Assembly (NCBI RefSeq): GCF_003697345.1
Contig: NZ_RFLY01000001.1
Coordinates: forward strand, 221,774 to 285,773
DNA from: Solilutibacter pythonis
GTDB lineage: Bacteria; Pseudomonadota; Gammaproteobacteria; Xanthomonadales; Xanthomonadaceae
Direction: 5' to 3'
Length of the DNA stretch: 64,000 nt
A program made the position numbers and the translations under genes. Positions 19,401-28,727 of this stretch are shown in pieces. The first letter of the stretch is position 1. Each line of letters opens with the position of its first letter. The notes under the pieces were generated by a model. That model made no database searches and was not told where the DNA came from. It saw nothing but the letters and a program-made list of their open reading frames with translations.

Positions 19401-21447
19401 GGCGCATGGTTTCTGGCTGGACGACGCGTTCGCCTCCGGCGGCTCGGTGGGCTACGACCACAAGGGCATGGGCATCACCGCGCGTGGTGCGTGGGAGTCG
19501 GTCAAGCGCCATTTCCGCGCGCTCGGCCACGATACCCAGAAACAGGCGTTCACCGTGGTCGGCATAGGCGACATGTCCGGCGACGTGTTCGGCAACGGCA
19601 TGCTGCTGTCCAAGCACATCCGCCTGGTCTGCGCTTTCGATCACCGTCACGTGTTTATCGATCCCAATCCGGATGCCGCCCGCTCGTTCAGGGAACGCCA
19701 GCGGCTATTCAAGCTGCCGCGTTCGTCCTGGCTGGATTACGACAGCGCACTCATCAGCAAGGGCGGCGGGGTGTTTTCGCGGGCCGAGAAATCGATCGAA
19801 CTGACGCCGGAAATGCGCGCGGCACTGGGTATCGATCCCGAGGTGCGGCGCCTGAGCCCGACCGAACTCATCTCGGCCGCGTTGAAAGCGCCGGTCGATT
19901 TGTTGTGGAACGGCGGCATCGGCACTTACGTCAAGTCCAGCCGCGAGAGCGACGCCGATGCCGGCGATCGTGCCAACAACGCGCTGCGCGTCAACGGGGC
20001 CGATCTGCGCTGCAAGGTGGTGGGCGAGGGCGGCAACCTGGGCTTCACCCAGCTTGGCCGGGTCGAGGCCGCCCAGCACGGCGTGTTGCTCAATACCGAT
20101 TTCATCGACAACTCGGCCGGCGTGGACACCTCGGACCACGAGGTCAACATCAAGATTCTGCTCAACGGCGAAGTGCAGAAGGGCAAACTCAAGCTGGCCG
20201 ATCGCAACAAACTGCTGGCGTCGATGACCGACGAAGTCGCGCGGCTGGTGTTGAACGACAACTACCGGCAGAACCAGACCCTGTCGCTGATGGAGCGCAT
20301 GGGGCAGGCCCGGCTCGGCTCCAAGTTGCACTTCCTGCGTACACTGGAGGCCCAGGGGCAGTTGGATCGCAACATCGAGCATCTGCCGTCGGATGCCGAG
20401 ATGGCCGAGCGCAAGGCGCGCGGGCAGGGCTTCACCCGGCCCGAACTGTGCGTGCTGCTGTCGTATTCCAAACTGGTGGCCTACCCGCAACTGCTCGACA
20501 GCGACGTGCCGGAAGACCCGTACCTGTCGAAGGAACTGGTGCGCTACTTCCCCGAGCCGCTGCAAGCCAAGTACGCCAAGACGATGGAGCACCACCGGCT
20601 GAAGCGCGAGATCATCGCCACCGCCGTCACCAACTCCACCATCAACCGCATGGGCGCGACTTTCCTCATGCGCATGCAGGAGGATAGCGGTCGCAGCATC
20701 GGCGACATCGCCAAGGCCTACACCATCACCCGCGAGACGCTGGACGCGCGCGAGCTGTGGGTGCAGATCGACGCGCTCGACGGCAAGGCCGCCGACGAGA
20801 CCCAGATCGACGCCTTGCAGGTGATCTGGGAAGCACAGCGCGGCTTCACCCGCTGGTTGCTGTCGCGCCCTGGCGCCATCCCCAGCATCACCGCCGCGGT
20901 CGACCGCTACCACGACGGCTTCCGCGACATCCGGGCCGGCGAAGGCATCCTGCCGCCCTCCCAGCGGCCCGCCTACGAGGCCGCGCGCAAGGAATGGCGG
21001 GCGAAGGGTGTGCCGGCACGCCTGGCCGACCAGCTCGCCGCCTTGCCCTACCTGGAGCCCAGCCCGAACATCATCGAGTTGGCCCGCGAGCGCAAACTGC
21101 GGGCGGTGGAAGTGGCGAAGGTCTATTTCCGCCTGGGAGACGCCCTGCGCGAGCCGTGGCTGCGTGAACAGATCGAAGCGCTGAAAGTGGACGGCCGCTG
21201 GCACGCGGTGGCGCGTGGCGTACTGCGCGACGAACTGGCCGCGCAGATGCGCAAGCTCACCGAGCAGGTGCTGGCGATGCCGGGCAAGGATGCCGAGGCC
21301 AAGGTCACGGCCTGGCTGGAGCGTGACGACCCGACGCTGCGCTTCACCCTCGCCATGCTGAACGAACTGGCCGCGCAGAAGACGCTCGATTACCCGACCG
21401 TTTCGGTCGCGGTGCAGCGTCTGGCGCAACTGGCCTCGCGCGGCTGA
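16498..21447 (+). CDS. gdhB: NAD-specific glutamate dehydrogenase, large (~180 kDa) type
   Basis: This 1649-residue enzyme is of the large L_180 class, which deaminates glutamate to 2-oxoglutarate with NAD+ and mainly serves glutamate catabolism. A long N-terminal regulatory part (about residues 1-720) with ACT-like segments precedes the catalytic core. The core includes [20 protein letters not shown] and the substrate-binding lysines in [19 protein letters not shown] (near residues 870-885). The dinucleotide-binding region [17 protein letters not shown] is followed by [12 protein letters not shown] and [15 protein letters not shown]. A helical C-terminal region of about 450 residues completes the expected length. 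The ATG is unambiguous and lies 39 bases after the acyl-CoA dehydrogenase gene. Confidence 0.95.
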   Translation: [1649 protein letters not shown]

Positions 21448-21540
21448 GCGCCGGCGCGGGGTGGGGCGGTCCCGCTTCAGTACGCGTTTGGCGGCTGAAT
21501 GGGACTTTCCCACCCCGGTGCCAGGGTGAAATCTCGGGCC

Positions 21541-21566
21541 GGCGCATCCACGAAACCGGATGCGCC
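21541..21566 (+). other. Perfect stem-loop between gdh and the hydrolase gene
   Basis: GGCGCATCC (21541-21549) pairs perfectly with GGATGCGCC (21558-21566) around an 8-base loop. No T-run follows, so Rho-independent termination is not supported. It sits 46 bases before the hydrolase start and may affect its mRNA. Confidence 0.4.
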
Positions 21567-21612
21567 ACGGCCCCTGGGCGTGCCGCCAGACAGCGCTTTC
21601 GCTGGAGGAACA

Positions 21613-22386
21613 ATGTTCGATACGGGAAGCATCCTATCCGTGGGCGACGCCGCTCTGTTCGTATCGGAAGCGGGCCGGGCCGATGGGCCGCCGATCGTCC
21701 TGCTTCATGGCGGGTTGGGGAGCCGCAACGACTTTCTGCCGCTGGCGAAGCATCTTGCCGCCGACCACCGCCTTGTCGCCATCGACAGCCGTGGGCATGG
21801 GCGCTCGACGCTGGGGAGCGCTTCGCTCACCTACCACCGGCTTGAACAGGACACCGCCGCCATCCTGACCGAACTCGGGCTGACAGATGCCGGGATCATC
21901 GGCCATAGCGACGGGGGAATCGTTGCCTTGCGCCTTGTCGCCTCCGGCGCCATCGCGCTTCGCTTCGTCGTCGCGGTCGGCGCGCATTGGCGGATGCCGG
22001 CCGATGACCCGACGCGCGCGCTCTATCGGCAAATCACGGTGGACGAGTGGCGTGGCATGTTTCCGGCGCAAGTCCGCCACTACGAGGCCGAGAATCCCGC
22101 AGCCGATTTCGGGAAGTTGTTCGACGCCACCGTGTCCATGTGGCTCGGTAGCGGCGACGAAGCCTATCCAGGCGAGTCGGTGCGTTCGATCGCCAGCCCG
22201 CTTCTGGTGGTGCATGGCGATGAAGATTTCCTGGTTTCCCGTCGCCAGGCTTTCGAACTGGTCGAGCAAGTCGAGGGCGCGCGCTTACTGAACCTGCCTT
22301 TCGCTTCGCACACCGTGCTGGAAGACAGCCCCGGGGAAATACTCCCGGCGCTCAAAGCGCTTCTCGCCAGCCTGCCGGGCCAATAG
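21613..22386 (+). CDS. Alpha/beta-fold hydrolase
   Basis: This 257-residue hydrolase has the alpha/beta fold. The oxyanion-hole motif is [11 protein letters not shown]. The nucleophile serine is in the elbow [10 protein letters not shown] (GHSDGG, serine near residue 97), and the acid and base are likely the aspartates in [10 protein letters not shown] and the histidine in [11 protein letters not shown]. There is no signal peptide, so it acts in the cytoplasm. The start at 21613 is supported by GGAGGAAC just upstream. The substrate is not identifiable; esterases, lactonases and C-C bond hydrolases share this pattern. It appears to be transcribed on its own. Confidence 0.85.
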   Translation: MFDTGSILSVGDAALFVSEAGRADGPPIVLLHGGLGSRNDFLPLAKHLAADHRLVAIDSRGHGRSTLGSASLTYHRLEQDTAAILTELGLTDAGIIGHSDGGIVALRLVASGAIALRFVVAVGAHWRMPADDPTRALYRQITVDEWRGMFPAQVRHYEAENPAADFGKLFDATVSMWLGSGDEAYPGESVRSIASPLLVVHGDEDFLVSRRQAFELVEQVEGARLLNLPFASHTVLEDSPGEILPALKALLASLPGQ

Positions 22387-22471
22387 TCAGGATTCATGTG
22401 TGGAGAGACGCATGGCTTCGTTTTCGCATTGCCCATCCATGCGTCACCGGTCTTCGCGTTATGCTCGGCGT

Positions 22472-23239
22472 ATGAGCTCCTCTCGCTTCGCCTTCCTCGC
22501 CAGTCCCGCCGCCGATGCCCAGGCGGCATTGGCCGCGCTGGTCACGCTGCATGGCCAGTGCGAGCCGGCCGAGGCCGAGGTGCTGGTCGCGCTGGGCGGC
22601 GATGGCTTCATGTTGCAAACCCTGCATCGCCACGGCGATCTGGGCAGGCCGGTATTCGGGATGAAACTCGGCACGGTGGGTTTCCTGATGAATCAGTACC
22701 GGCTGGAAGCGCTGCCCGAACGCCTTGCCGAAGCCGGGCCGGCGGTGCTGCGGCCACTGGAAATGGTCGCGCAGACCGAATCCGGCGCGAGCATCGGTTC
22801 GTTGGCCTACAACGAGGTTTCGCTGCTGCGCCAGACTCGGCAGGCGGCGCATGTCGCCATCGATCTCAACGGTATCCAGCGGCTCGACGAGTTGATCTGC
22901 GATGGCGTGATGGCCGCCACCAGCGCCGGCAGCACGGCATACAATTTTTCCGCCGGCGGGCCGATCCTGCCGCTGGGCACCGGCGTGATCGCGCTGACCC
23001 CGATCGCCGCTTTCCGCCCCCGGCGCTGGCGCGGCGCGGTGCTGAAGGCCGATACCGAAGTCCGCTTCCGAGTGCTGGACCCTTACAAGCGCCCGGTCAG
23101 CGCCACCGCCGACTCGCACGAGGTGCGCGATGTGGTGGAGGTGACGATCCGCGAATCGAGAACACGCACCGTCACGTTGCTGTTCGACCCGGAGCACAAT
23201 CTCGAAGAGCGTATCCTGGCCGAACAATTCGTGGCTTGA
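22472..23239 (+). CDS. nadK: NAD kinase
   Basis: This 255-residue enzyme phosphorylates NAD+ to NADP+ with ATP. The diagnostic motif GGDG is in [20 protein letters not shown] (about residues 40-58), followed by [16 protein letters not shown]. The second conserved region is the glycine-rich [22 protein letters not shown] chose the ATG at 22472 ([12 protein letters not shown]) because it gives family length; the earlier in-frame ATG at 22400 adds an unrelated basic leader. No strong ribosome site is visible. It shares a transcript direction with the GGDEF-EAL gene, whose possible start lies 4 bases after the stop. Confidence 0.9.
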   Translation: MSSSRFAFLASPAADAQAALAALVTLHGQCEPAEAEVLVALGGDGFMLQTLHRHGDLGRPVFGMKLGTVGFLMNQYRLEALPERLAEAGPAVLRPLEMVAQTESGASIGSLAYNEVSLLRQTRQAAHVAIDLNGIQRLDELICDGVMAATSAGSTAYNFSAGGPILPLGTGVIALTPIAAFRPRRWRGAVLKADTEVRFRVLDPYKRPVSATADSHEVRDVVEVTIRESRTRTVTLLFDPEHNLEERILAEQFVA

Positions 23240-23243
23240 GCGC

Positions 23244-25949
23244 ATGGGCGGGCGGATATCTCACCGGCCGAGTATCGGCAATGGTGTCCGCAGCCTGGTA
23301 TCAGTATGGGGGAACAAAGATATTCGTGGCGGAATACCAGAAGCGCGGTATACGAATCCACTGCTCAGACGGCTGGCTGGGGTAGGGATGGTTGCCTGGC
23401 TGTGGAGCCTGTTGGCGTTTGTGCTGGGGGTGGTCATTAGCTTCTGGTTCGCGGGCCTGGAGGACGAACGGGCCATCAAGGAGCATGCACGCGTTTTTCA
23501 AGCCGGGGCGGAGAGCGTCTACAGCGCGCTGGAGTATCGCCTGCAATCCTGCGAGCTCGTGCTGCGCTCGATGCAGTTGTTTTACCTGTCCTCGGATGAA
23601 GTGAGAGAGGACGAATTCGATGTCCTGGCCACCAATCTGATGACCGGACGCGGGCTGCCGGACTTGCAGGCGGTCACCTATTCCCGCCGCGTCGATTCCG
23701 CGAGTGGCATCGATTTCATCATCGAAAGTGTGGTTCCGCGGGCGGGCAACGAAACGTTGTACGGGCGCAGGCTCGGCTCGCGCCCAGGCGACCGCCAGGC
23801 CGCGCTGGCCTCCGCCGATGGCGACGATGTCAGGTTGTCGGCTCCCCTTCACTTGCGCCAGGTCGGGACTGAGGGTGCCGGCATCGGGGTGGTGATGCGG
23901 CTGCCTGTTTATTCGCCGGGGGGGCTTCCGCGCAATACGGCCGAACGCCGCCAGCGCTTGCGCGGCATGCTGGCGGCCTCGTTTCGCGTGAGTAAGTTGA
24001 TCGAAGGCGCGGGCGCGATCATGCGGAAGCATCCATTGCGGGTGGAGGTGAAAGACCTGGGCAGCGGCGAAATCCTGCATGAGGGCATGGCGACGAAGCA
24101 GACGCCCGGTTTCATTCGCAATTTGGACTACGGCGGGCGTAGCTGGCAGGTGGCGATTGAGGACAGCGCGCCGGTGCATGCCGTATCCCGCTGGATGCTC
24201 GTGTTCTGGCCGGGCGTGTTTTCCAGCCTGCTTTTTGCCGCGCTGCTCCACTTGCTGGTGTTGCGGCGTAGCCGGGCGATGGAACTGGGGCGGGCAATGA
24301 GCGAACGCTACCGAGCCAGCGAGACGCGTTTCCGCAGGCTCAACGAGCTGCTGCCGACGCTGGTGTTGCTGATCGACGAAGAACACGGACGCATCGTCTA
24401 CGCCAACCTGGCCGCCCGTGAGTCGCTGGGCATAGGTGAGCGCAATGTGCTGCTGGCCGGGCTGCTGGTCGATTCCGAGGAGACGACGCGGATCTCGGAT
24501 GTTCTGAAGGCGGGAACCGGCAGTCGTGATTTCGAGATGCAATCGACCAGGGGGCAATGCTTCTGGGTGCATGCGACCTTCACCTCGATGCAGGTCGAAG
24601 AGCGGCGCAATTGGCTGATGGTGGCCAGCGACGTCTCCGAGCAGCGTCGTCTCACCGAGCGCCTGAGCTGGCAGGCCAGTCATGATGCGCTGACCGGGCT
24701 ATTCAACCGCGACGAGTTCGAGCGGCGTCTACGCCAGGTGCTCGAAACGCAGGGGGACGGATACCACGTGCTTCTGTTTATCGATCTCGACCAGTTCAAG
24801 GTCATCAACGACACCGCGGGCCACGTCGCGGGCGACCAGTTACTGGTGCAACTGGCCAGGCAGATGAGCAAGAGCATTGGCGCGAACGACTTGCTGGCAA
24901 GGATCGGTGGCGACGAGTTCGGGGTGCTGATGTGTGACGTGGCGGACATGGATGCGGCGCTGGCGCGGGCCGAATGCCTGCGTTGCGGCATCGCCGGTCA
25001 CAAATTCGTCTGGGAGGAGCAGCGTGGCTACGCGGTCAGCGCCAGCATCGGCGGGGTGCTGATCGAGAGCCGGGACGTATCGATCAAGGAATTGTTCATG
25101 CAGGTCGATACCGCCTGCTACATGGCGAAGGAGAAAGGCCGCAATCGCGTGCATTTCTATTTCGCCAATGACGATGCCAGTACGCGCCGGCGCAGCGAGA
25201 TGGAATGGGCCAACCGCCTGCACGAGGCGATCGAGTGGAACCGGTTGCTGTTGTCCTACCAGGAACTGCGGCCCCTGCAACCGGATCTCGACACCGCGCC
25301 GTGCATCGAACTCTTGCTGCGCTTGAACGACGAGAACGGGCGGGAGGTTCTGCCTGGCGCCTTTCTGCCCGCGGCCGAGCGCTTCGGCCTGATGCCGCGA
25401 ATCGACCGTTGGGTCATCGCCACCGCGCTCGCCAATCTCGACCGGCTGCATCCGGCGGGCGAAGGCCTGGCCCGGTGCGCGATCAACTTGTCCGGCGACA
25501 GCCTGGAGGACCCGTCGCTCGGCGATTTCGTGCTGGAACACCTTGCGCTTCATTGCGTCGATCCACGCCGCATTTCGTTCGAGATCACTGAAACCGTGGC
25601 GGTGCGCAACCTGACCGCGGCCAACAACCTGATCGAACGCCTGCAAGCCATGGGATGCGGCATTGCCCTGGATGATTTCGGCTCCGGCATGTCCTCGTTC
25701 GGTTATTTGAAGAACCTGCGGGTGGACACGGTGAAGATCGATGGCAGTTTCGTGTTCAACCTCCGCTCCGACCCCATGTCGCTGGCCATCGTCCGCGCGA
25801 TCACCGATATCTGCCACCAGCGTGAGCTCAAGGTGGTGGCCGAATGGGTTCCCGATGCCGATACCTGCGTTCCATTGGCCTCGATCGGGGTGGATTACGC
25901 CCAGGGCAATGCTCTGCATTCACCGGAGCGGGTGGTTTTCCAGCGCTGA
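23244..25949 (+). CDS. CHASE-PAS-GGDEF-EAL membrane sensor for cyclic di-GMP
   Basis: This ~901-residue inner-membrane protein senses an external signal and makes or degrades cyclic di-GMP. A first membrane helix (WLWSLLAFVLGVVISFWFAG) leads into a periplasmic CHASE domain (residues ~70-260). A second helix follows (near residue 325), then a PAS-like region and a GGDEF domain (~480-640) with an intact active site IGGDEFG. The C-terminal EAL domain has a variant first motif CIELLLRL, but the other residues needed for hydrolysis are visible (INLSGDSL, EITETV, DDFGSG, VKIDGSF). Both activities are therefore possible. The start is uncertain: 23244 keeps the basic pre-helix segment NPLLRR, while an ATG at 23388 has a purine-rich site but would begin inside the helix. 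Confidence 0.85.
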   Translation: MGGRISHRPSIGNGVRSLVSVWGNKDIRGGIPEARYTNPLLRRLAGVGMVAWLWSLLAFVLGVVISFWFAGLEDERAIKEHARVFQAGAESVYSALEYRLQSCELVLRSMQLFYLSSDEVREDEFDVLATNLMTGRGLPDLQAVTYSRRVDSASGIDFIIESVVPRAGNETLYGRRLGSRPGDRQAALASADGDDVRLSAPLHLRQVGTEGAGIGVVMRLPVYSPGGLPRNTAERRQRLRGMLAASFRVSKLIEGAGAIMRKHPLRVEVKDLGSGEILHEGMATKQTPGFIRNLDYGGRSWQVAIEDSAPVHAVSRWMLVFWPGVFSSLLFAALLHLLVLRRSRAMELGRAMSERYRASETRFRRLNELLPTLVLLIDEEHGRIVYANLAARESLGIGERNVLLAGLLVDSEETTRISDVLKAGTGSRDFEMQSTRGQCFWVHATFTSMQVEERRNWLMVASDVSEQRRLTERLSWQASHDALTGLFNRDEFERRLRQVLETQGDGYHVLLFIDLDQFKVINDTAGHVAGDQLLVQLARQMSKSIGANDLLARIGGDEFGVLMCDVADMDAALARAECLRCGIAGHKFVWEEQRGYAVSASIGGVLIESRDVSIKELFMQVDTACYMAKEKGRNRVHFYFANDDASTRRRSEMEWANRLHEAIEWNRLLLSYQELRPLQPDLDTAPCIELLLRLNDENGREVLPGAFLPAAERFGLMPRIDRWVIATALANLDRLHPAGEGLARCAINLSGDSLEDPSLGDFVLEHLALHCVDPRRISFEITETVAVRNLTAANNLIERLQAMGCGIALDDFGSGMSSFGYLKNLRVDTVKIDGSFVFNLRSDPMSLAIVRAITDICHQRELKVVAEWVPDADTCVPLASIGVDYAQGNALHSPERVVFQR

Positions 25950-25959
25950 GGACGGCGGT

Positions 25960-26910
25960 ATGGCAGACCGTGCGACGGCAATCTGGCATCCTGCCGGCAT
26001 GGATACGCAAACCGCCCCACCCGAGCCGCTGGTCGTTGCGATCACCGCCCGCGCCTTGTTCGACATGGAGCACAGCCACGCCCTCTTCGAGCGCGAAGGC
26101 GTCGAGGCTTTCAGCGCCCACCAGCGCGCGCGAGAAGAGGAGCCGCTCGCTCCCGGCATCGCGTTTCCCCTGGTGCGGAAGCTGCTAGCGCTCAATCTCG
26201 GCATGCCGGCCGAGGAGCCGCGCGTCGAGGTGATCCTGCTCTCGCGCAATTCCGCCGATACCGGGTTGCGCGTCTTTAATTCCATCCAGCACCACGGTCT
26301 CGACATCCGACGCGCCACCTTCACTTCCGGCGCGCCGGTCTGGCCCTACATCAAGCCCTTCGGCGCGCATCTGTTTCTTTCGGCCAACCCGGAATCGGTG
26401 CGGCGGGCGCTGGAAGCCGGCATCGGCGCGGCGTCCATCCTGCCGGCCGGCGCGGCGGAGTCCCGCCACGACCAGTTGCGCATCGCGTTCGATGGCGATG
26501 CGGTGATCTTCAGCGACGAAAGCGAGCGTGTCTCGCGCGAGCAGGGCATCGAGGCATTCGGCATACATGAGCGCGAACGCGCCCGCGAGCCTCTATCGGG
26601 CGGTCCGTTCCGGGGGTTTCTCCAGGCTCTGCACGATCTCCAGCAGGTGTTTCCGGCCAGCGAAGCCGCGCCGATCCGCACGGCGCTGGTCACCGCCCGT
26701 TCCGCGCCCGCGCACGAGCGGGTGATCCGCACCCTGCGCGAATGGGGCGTGCGCCTCGACGAGGCGCTGTTTCTCGGCGGCCGCGACAAGGGGGCTTTCC
26801 TCGATGCTTTCGGCGCCGACATCTTCTTCGACGATTCGCTGCACAACGTCGACTCGGCGCGCCGGCACGTGGCGGCCGGGCATGTGCCGCACGGGGTGGC
26901 AAACCCTTAG
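25960..26910 (+). CDS. 5'-nucleotidase of the cytosolic type I family
   Basis: This 316-residue protein belongs to the family related to eukaryotic cytosolic 5'-nucleotidase 1, which dephosphorylates nucleoside monophosphates. Recognisable segments are VVAITARALFDMEHSH near the N-terminus, VILLSRNSADTGLRVFNSI, then FTSGAPVWPYIKPFGAHLFL, RIAFDGDAVIFSDESE and the acidic IFFDDSLHN. These aspartates fit HAD-like metal and nucleophile sites. I chose the ATG at 25960 because GAGGA lies about seven bases upstream; an ATG at 25999 is an alternative. It follows the GGDEF-EAL gene by 10 bases. The physiological nucleotide is not determined. Confidence 0.85.
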   Translation: MADRATAIWHPAGMDTQTAPPEPLVVAITARALFDMEHSHALFEREGVEAFSAHQRAREEEPLAPGIAFPLVRKLLALNLGMPAEEPRVEVILLSRNSADTGLRVFNSIQHHGLDIRRATFTSGAPVWPYIKPFGAHLFLSANPESVRRALEAGIGAASILPAGAAESRHDQLRIAFDGDAVIFSDESERVSREQGIEAFGIHERERAREPLSGGPFRGFLQALHDLQQVFPASEAAPIRTALVTARSAPAHERVIRTLREWGVRLDEALFLGGRDKGAFLDAFGADIFFDDSLHNVDSARRHVAAGHVPHGVANP

Positions 26911-26980
26911 CGGTGTCGTTGCCCGGAGGCGCGCCGGGAGAGGGCCGTCGCGGGCGTTCCGCTTCGCGCGCGCTAGCCGA

Positions 26981-27144
26981 GTGTGCGGCTGTTCGAAGCG
27001 ACGGGGTGTGACACCTTCCGCATTTTGCTTCGCGTGCCATCAGAGGCGCTGGCCCCGCACGCGGTCATGGGAATGATTGGTCGATCAGCGGGTTCAAAGG
27101 GTTCTAAATTGTGTGTCGCTGTTCGAAGCGCCGGGGCGTGACAC
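26981..27144. repeat. Two imperfect 34-bp direct repeats at the left edge of the transposon remnant
   Basis: Copy 1 (26981-27014) and copy 2 (27111-27144) agree at 30 of 34 bases and are 130 bases apart. Both share CTGTTCGAAGCG and end in GTGACAC or GTGTGACAC. Copy 2 ends exactly where recognisable tnpA sequence begins (27145), so it marks the breakpoint. The stretch between the two copies holds no gene I can support. Confidence 0.6.
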
Positions 27145-28277
27145 AGTCCTCGGGTTGCGTGAACCGCTGCGCCTCGGTGACGCTCTCGGCGAAAGCATCC
27201 CAGGACATGACGGCCCCGATGGCGGCGAACGAACCGCGGCCCGCTTGCTTGGTCTCGATCAGCGCCTGGCCGATGCGCCCGAACAGCCGCGCCTTGGCAT
27301 TGATCGCCTTGCCGGATGCCTGGAACTGCTGCTGATGTTTGTTCTTGGCGGCATTGAACAGCTTGCCCAGGATGCGGTCGTGCAGGTCGATGATTTCGTC
27401 GGTGACGGTGGCCATGCCCTCAATGGCGAGCGCCACCAGGGGCGCGTAACGCCGCTGAGGCTCGAACTTCGCCAGGTCGGCGGGCGTCATCTGGCCACCC
27501 TCGCGGGCAATCTTGAGCAGCCGGTTCTGGTGAACCAGCCGCTCGATGCCGGAGGGCAGGTCGAACGCCTGCCACGCCTTGAGGCGTTCGATGTGTTCCA
27601 GCATGTGCCGCGAGTTCGGTTTGAGCGGGGATTGCCCCAGCCAGGCCAGCCACGTCGTCTTGCCGTTGTCGCGGCGCTTGAGCAGATCGTCGAGGCGACG
27701 GCGATGCACGTCCGTCAGTGGCTCAGCCAAGGCGTCGTAGAGACGCCGGTTGGTGCGGATAATCGCTTCGGCGCTCGCCCGTTCGCCCGTTCGCCCGTTC
27801 GCCCGTTCGACGGCTTGACGGCTCGACGGCTCGACGGCGTTGAGGGCGGGCACAATGACCGACTGCCGCCGCAGGTGCTCGATCAAGGTGCTGGCCAGCA
27901 CGATGCCCTTGTCGGTTTGCATGGCCAGCTCGGTCAGCAACTGGACGGCTTGCCGGTAGTGGCCTATCGTGAACGGCTGGAAGCTGAACACCGTTTGCAG
28001 CTCGACCAGGTGCCCGTGTCGGGTCTGCTCACACTGCCCGTACTCGTCCCGGCTTTCGATGCCGACCTTGAGCTGGAGCGCCAAGGATGACGCCGGGAAA
28101 GCGCAGGTAGCAGAGCCGCACCGCGAAGCCCAGCCGATTGGCCGCGCCGCGCCGCTGCCGGATGGTGGAGAGGTCGCTTTCGCTCAACGTGTAGTGACGG
28201 ATCAACTTATCCTTGGTGTCCGGCAACGCCAGCAGGCTTTCGCGCTCGGTGGCGGAGAGGATCGAACGGCGAGGCAT
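27104..28277 (-). pseudogene. tnpA: Tn3-family transposase TnpA, truncated and frameshifted
   Basis: The N-terminal piece starts at 28277 ([20 protein letters not shown]), the usual opening of the DUF4158 domain of Tn3 transposases, and runs to about 28090 ([12 protein letters not shown]). The protein then continues in another frame down to 27104 ([44 protein letters not shown], then FNAAKNKHQQQFQ). By comparison with family members I recall, about 16 codons are missing at the junction, which explains the shift. Homology stops near SVTEAQRFTQPED. The last 13 residues come from the 34-bp repeat outside the element. About 390 of ~990 residues remain and the DDE catalytic region is absent, so it is inactive. 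Confidence 0.88.
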
Positions 28278-28436
28278 GTGGTTTCCTTCTTCTTGAAAAC
28301 ATGGGTTTGTGACAAGCCCGCCAAGGCAACCGGCGCGGCATGGGAAATCAAGGCATTGCGATTCTCGAAAATGGTTCTTGAAACTCAATTCTTGATTGCA
28401 TGTCATCTCAACGAGTTTCGATAAGAAAGGATGCCC

Positions 28437-28727
28437 ATGCGACCGTCTGTTGTGCTTGACATGAAGCGAAGCGCAGTGCGTGAAGCGGTAGGCCGCTTTC
28501 GCGCCGCGAACCCGCGCGTCTTCGGCTCGGTGCTGCATGGCACCGACCGAGATGGCAGCGACCTCGACCTGTTGGTCGATGCGCTGCCCGGTGCCACGTT
28601 GTTGGACTTGGGCGATTTGGAAGAAGAACTGAAATCGCTGCTCGGCGTCGACGTCGATCTGCTGACTCTCGGCGACCTGCCGCCGAAGTTCCGGGCCAAA
28701 GTGCTCGCGGAGGCGCAACCGATATGA
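28437..28727 (+). CDS. mntA: MNT-type nucleotidyltransferase antitoxin
   Basis: This 96-residue protein is a minimal nucleotidyltransferase of the kind paired with HEPN toxins. The motif [20 protein letters not shown] contains the GS-x(n)-DxD active site (GSVLHG then DLDLL), and a third acidic residue is in VDVDLLTLG. In characterised MNT/HEPN pairs the MNT protein inactivates the RNase toxin by AMPylation. I chose the ATG at 28437 because AAGGA is at the right spacing; an ATG six bases earlier overlaps that site. The stop overlaps the ATG of the HEPN gene. It is transposon cargo. Confidence 0.85.
   Translation: MRPSVVLDMKRSAVREAVGRFRAANPRVFGSVLHGTDRDGSDLDLLVDALPGATLLDLGDLEEELKSLLGVDVDLLTLGDLPPKFRAKVLAEAQPI

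Noticed and set aside
19705..21513. A 602-codon open frame opposite the glutamate dehydrogenase gene
   Set aside because: Antisense shadow caused by high GC content; no domain, and the sense gene is unambiguous.
26981..27144. The 34-bp repeats as a minimal CRISPR array
   Set aside because: Only two copies, with four mismatches, a 96-base gap and no cas genes nearby.
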